Shown here in pieces: positions 28,189 to 28,478 of a stretch of DNA of 28,478 bases. A program made the translations under genes and the position numbers. Every line of letters begins with the position of its first letter. Position 1 is the first letter of the stretch. Under the pieces are notes generated by a model, which was given only the letters and a program-made list of their open reading frames with translations, did not search any database and was not told the origin of the DNA. The DNA lies in assembly GCA_018398765.1 (NCBI GenBank), contig JAHBMJ010000232.1:1-28478 (forward strand). The letters are read 5' to 3'. This DNA is from Chromera velia. Taxonomy: Eukaryota; Sar; Chromeraceae.

Positions 28189-28478
28189 CTGAAAGAGAGG
28201 GGCAAACGGAAGCAGGGATGGATAGAAAAGTCCACATGCACACAGATATAGATACATTCGCAAAACGGCGTTTCTTCTCACCCAGCTTCAACCCAAGGAC
28301 GTAGAGTAAAAAAAACAATCGAAAGTGAAAAACGAAGAGAGAGTTGGACAGAAAGCAACACAACGAAAGGGAGAGATCCCAGGATAAACAGCAACTGAAC
28401 AAGCATACAGACAGACCACGAAGCATCGCACTTGACCTAAAGAATGCCAACTGGAGATCACCCCCCCCCCCCCCCCCC
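28189..28478. other. Intron or 5' region of the nine-exon gene; poly-C end
   Basis: A good pyrimidine tract and acceptor (CTCTCTTTCAG) lies immediately upstream of the first recognised exon, so at least one more exon is expected further 5'. Frames in 28250-28450 did not give an exon ending in phase 0 at a convincing donor. The window ends with 18 C residues (28461-28478), probably an assembly edge. Confidence 0.5.

Noticed and set aside
1..28478. tRNA or rRNA genes
   Set aside because: No cloverleaf with conserved B-box sequence and no rRNA-like conserved stretch was seen by eye. A covariance-model scan would be needed to exclude small RNAs.

Overview
The window is nuclear DNA of a eukaryote, most likely a protist or alga. 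Genes are split by GT-AG introns of roughly 65-510 bp, the intergenic space is rich in mobile elements and microsatellites, and no operon or bacterial signal is present. A chromerid/alveolate-type genome would fit, but that is a guess from gene style and not shown by the sequence. The window ends in an 18-base C run and has one N (12542), so it may be a short contig.

Layout. 1-4385: no intact gene; minisatellites, an AT-rich block, a (TG/TA)n microsatellite and two weak retroelement-like or gene fragments. 4386-5624: a decayed DNA element with inverted repeats. 5761-7162: a 1.4-kb non-autonomous hAT-like element with a perfect 8-bp target duplication. 7322-7495: a possible small ORF. 8705-10287 (minus): a complete five-exon universal stress protein gene with an intact ATP-binding motif. 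10998-11433: a foldback element. 11805-12644: another inverted-repeat element, bounded by G11 and C11 runs. 12744-12920: a possible orphan exon. 13820-14772: twenty 48-bp tandem repeats, inside a long minus-strand frame. 15357-15442: a lone exon-like fragment resembling the start of a class III nucleotide cyclase domain. 16599-22215 (minus): a nearly full-length non-LTR retrotransposon (ORF1, then ORF2 with endonuclease and reverse transcriptase). 23548-28188 (minus): nine exons of a large protein of unknown function, with its 5' end missing.

Two host genes are well supported, because exon phases match at every junction. They have no evident functional link. The most striking observation is that the retrotransposon carries 14 in-frame stop codons but no frameshift over 5.6 kb. 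Every stop can be explained by one C-to-T change, 12 of 14 in CpA context, which resembles RIP-like or deaminase-type mutation. The 48-bp array also varies mostly by transitions, many at CpG sites.
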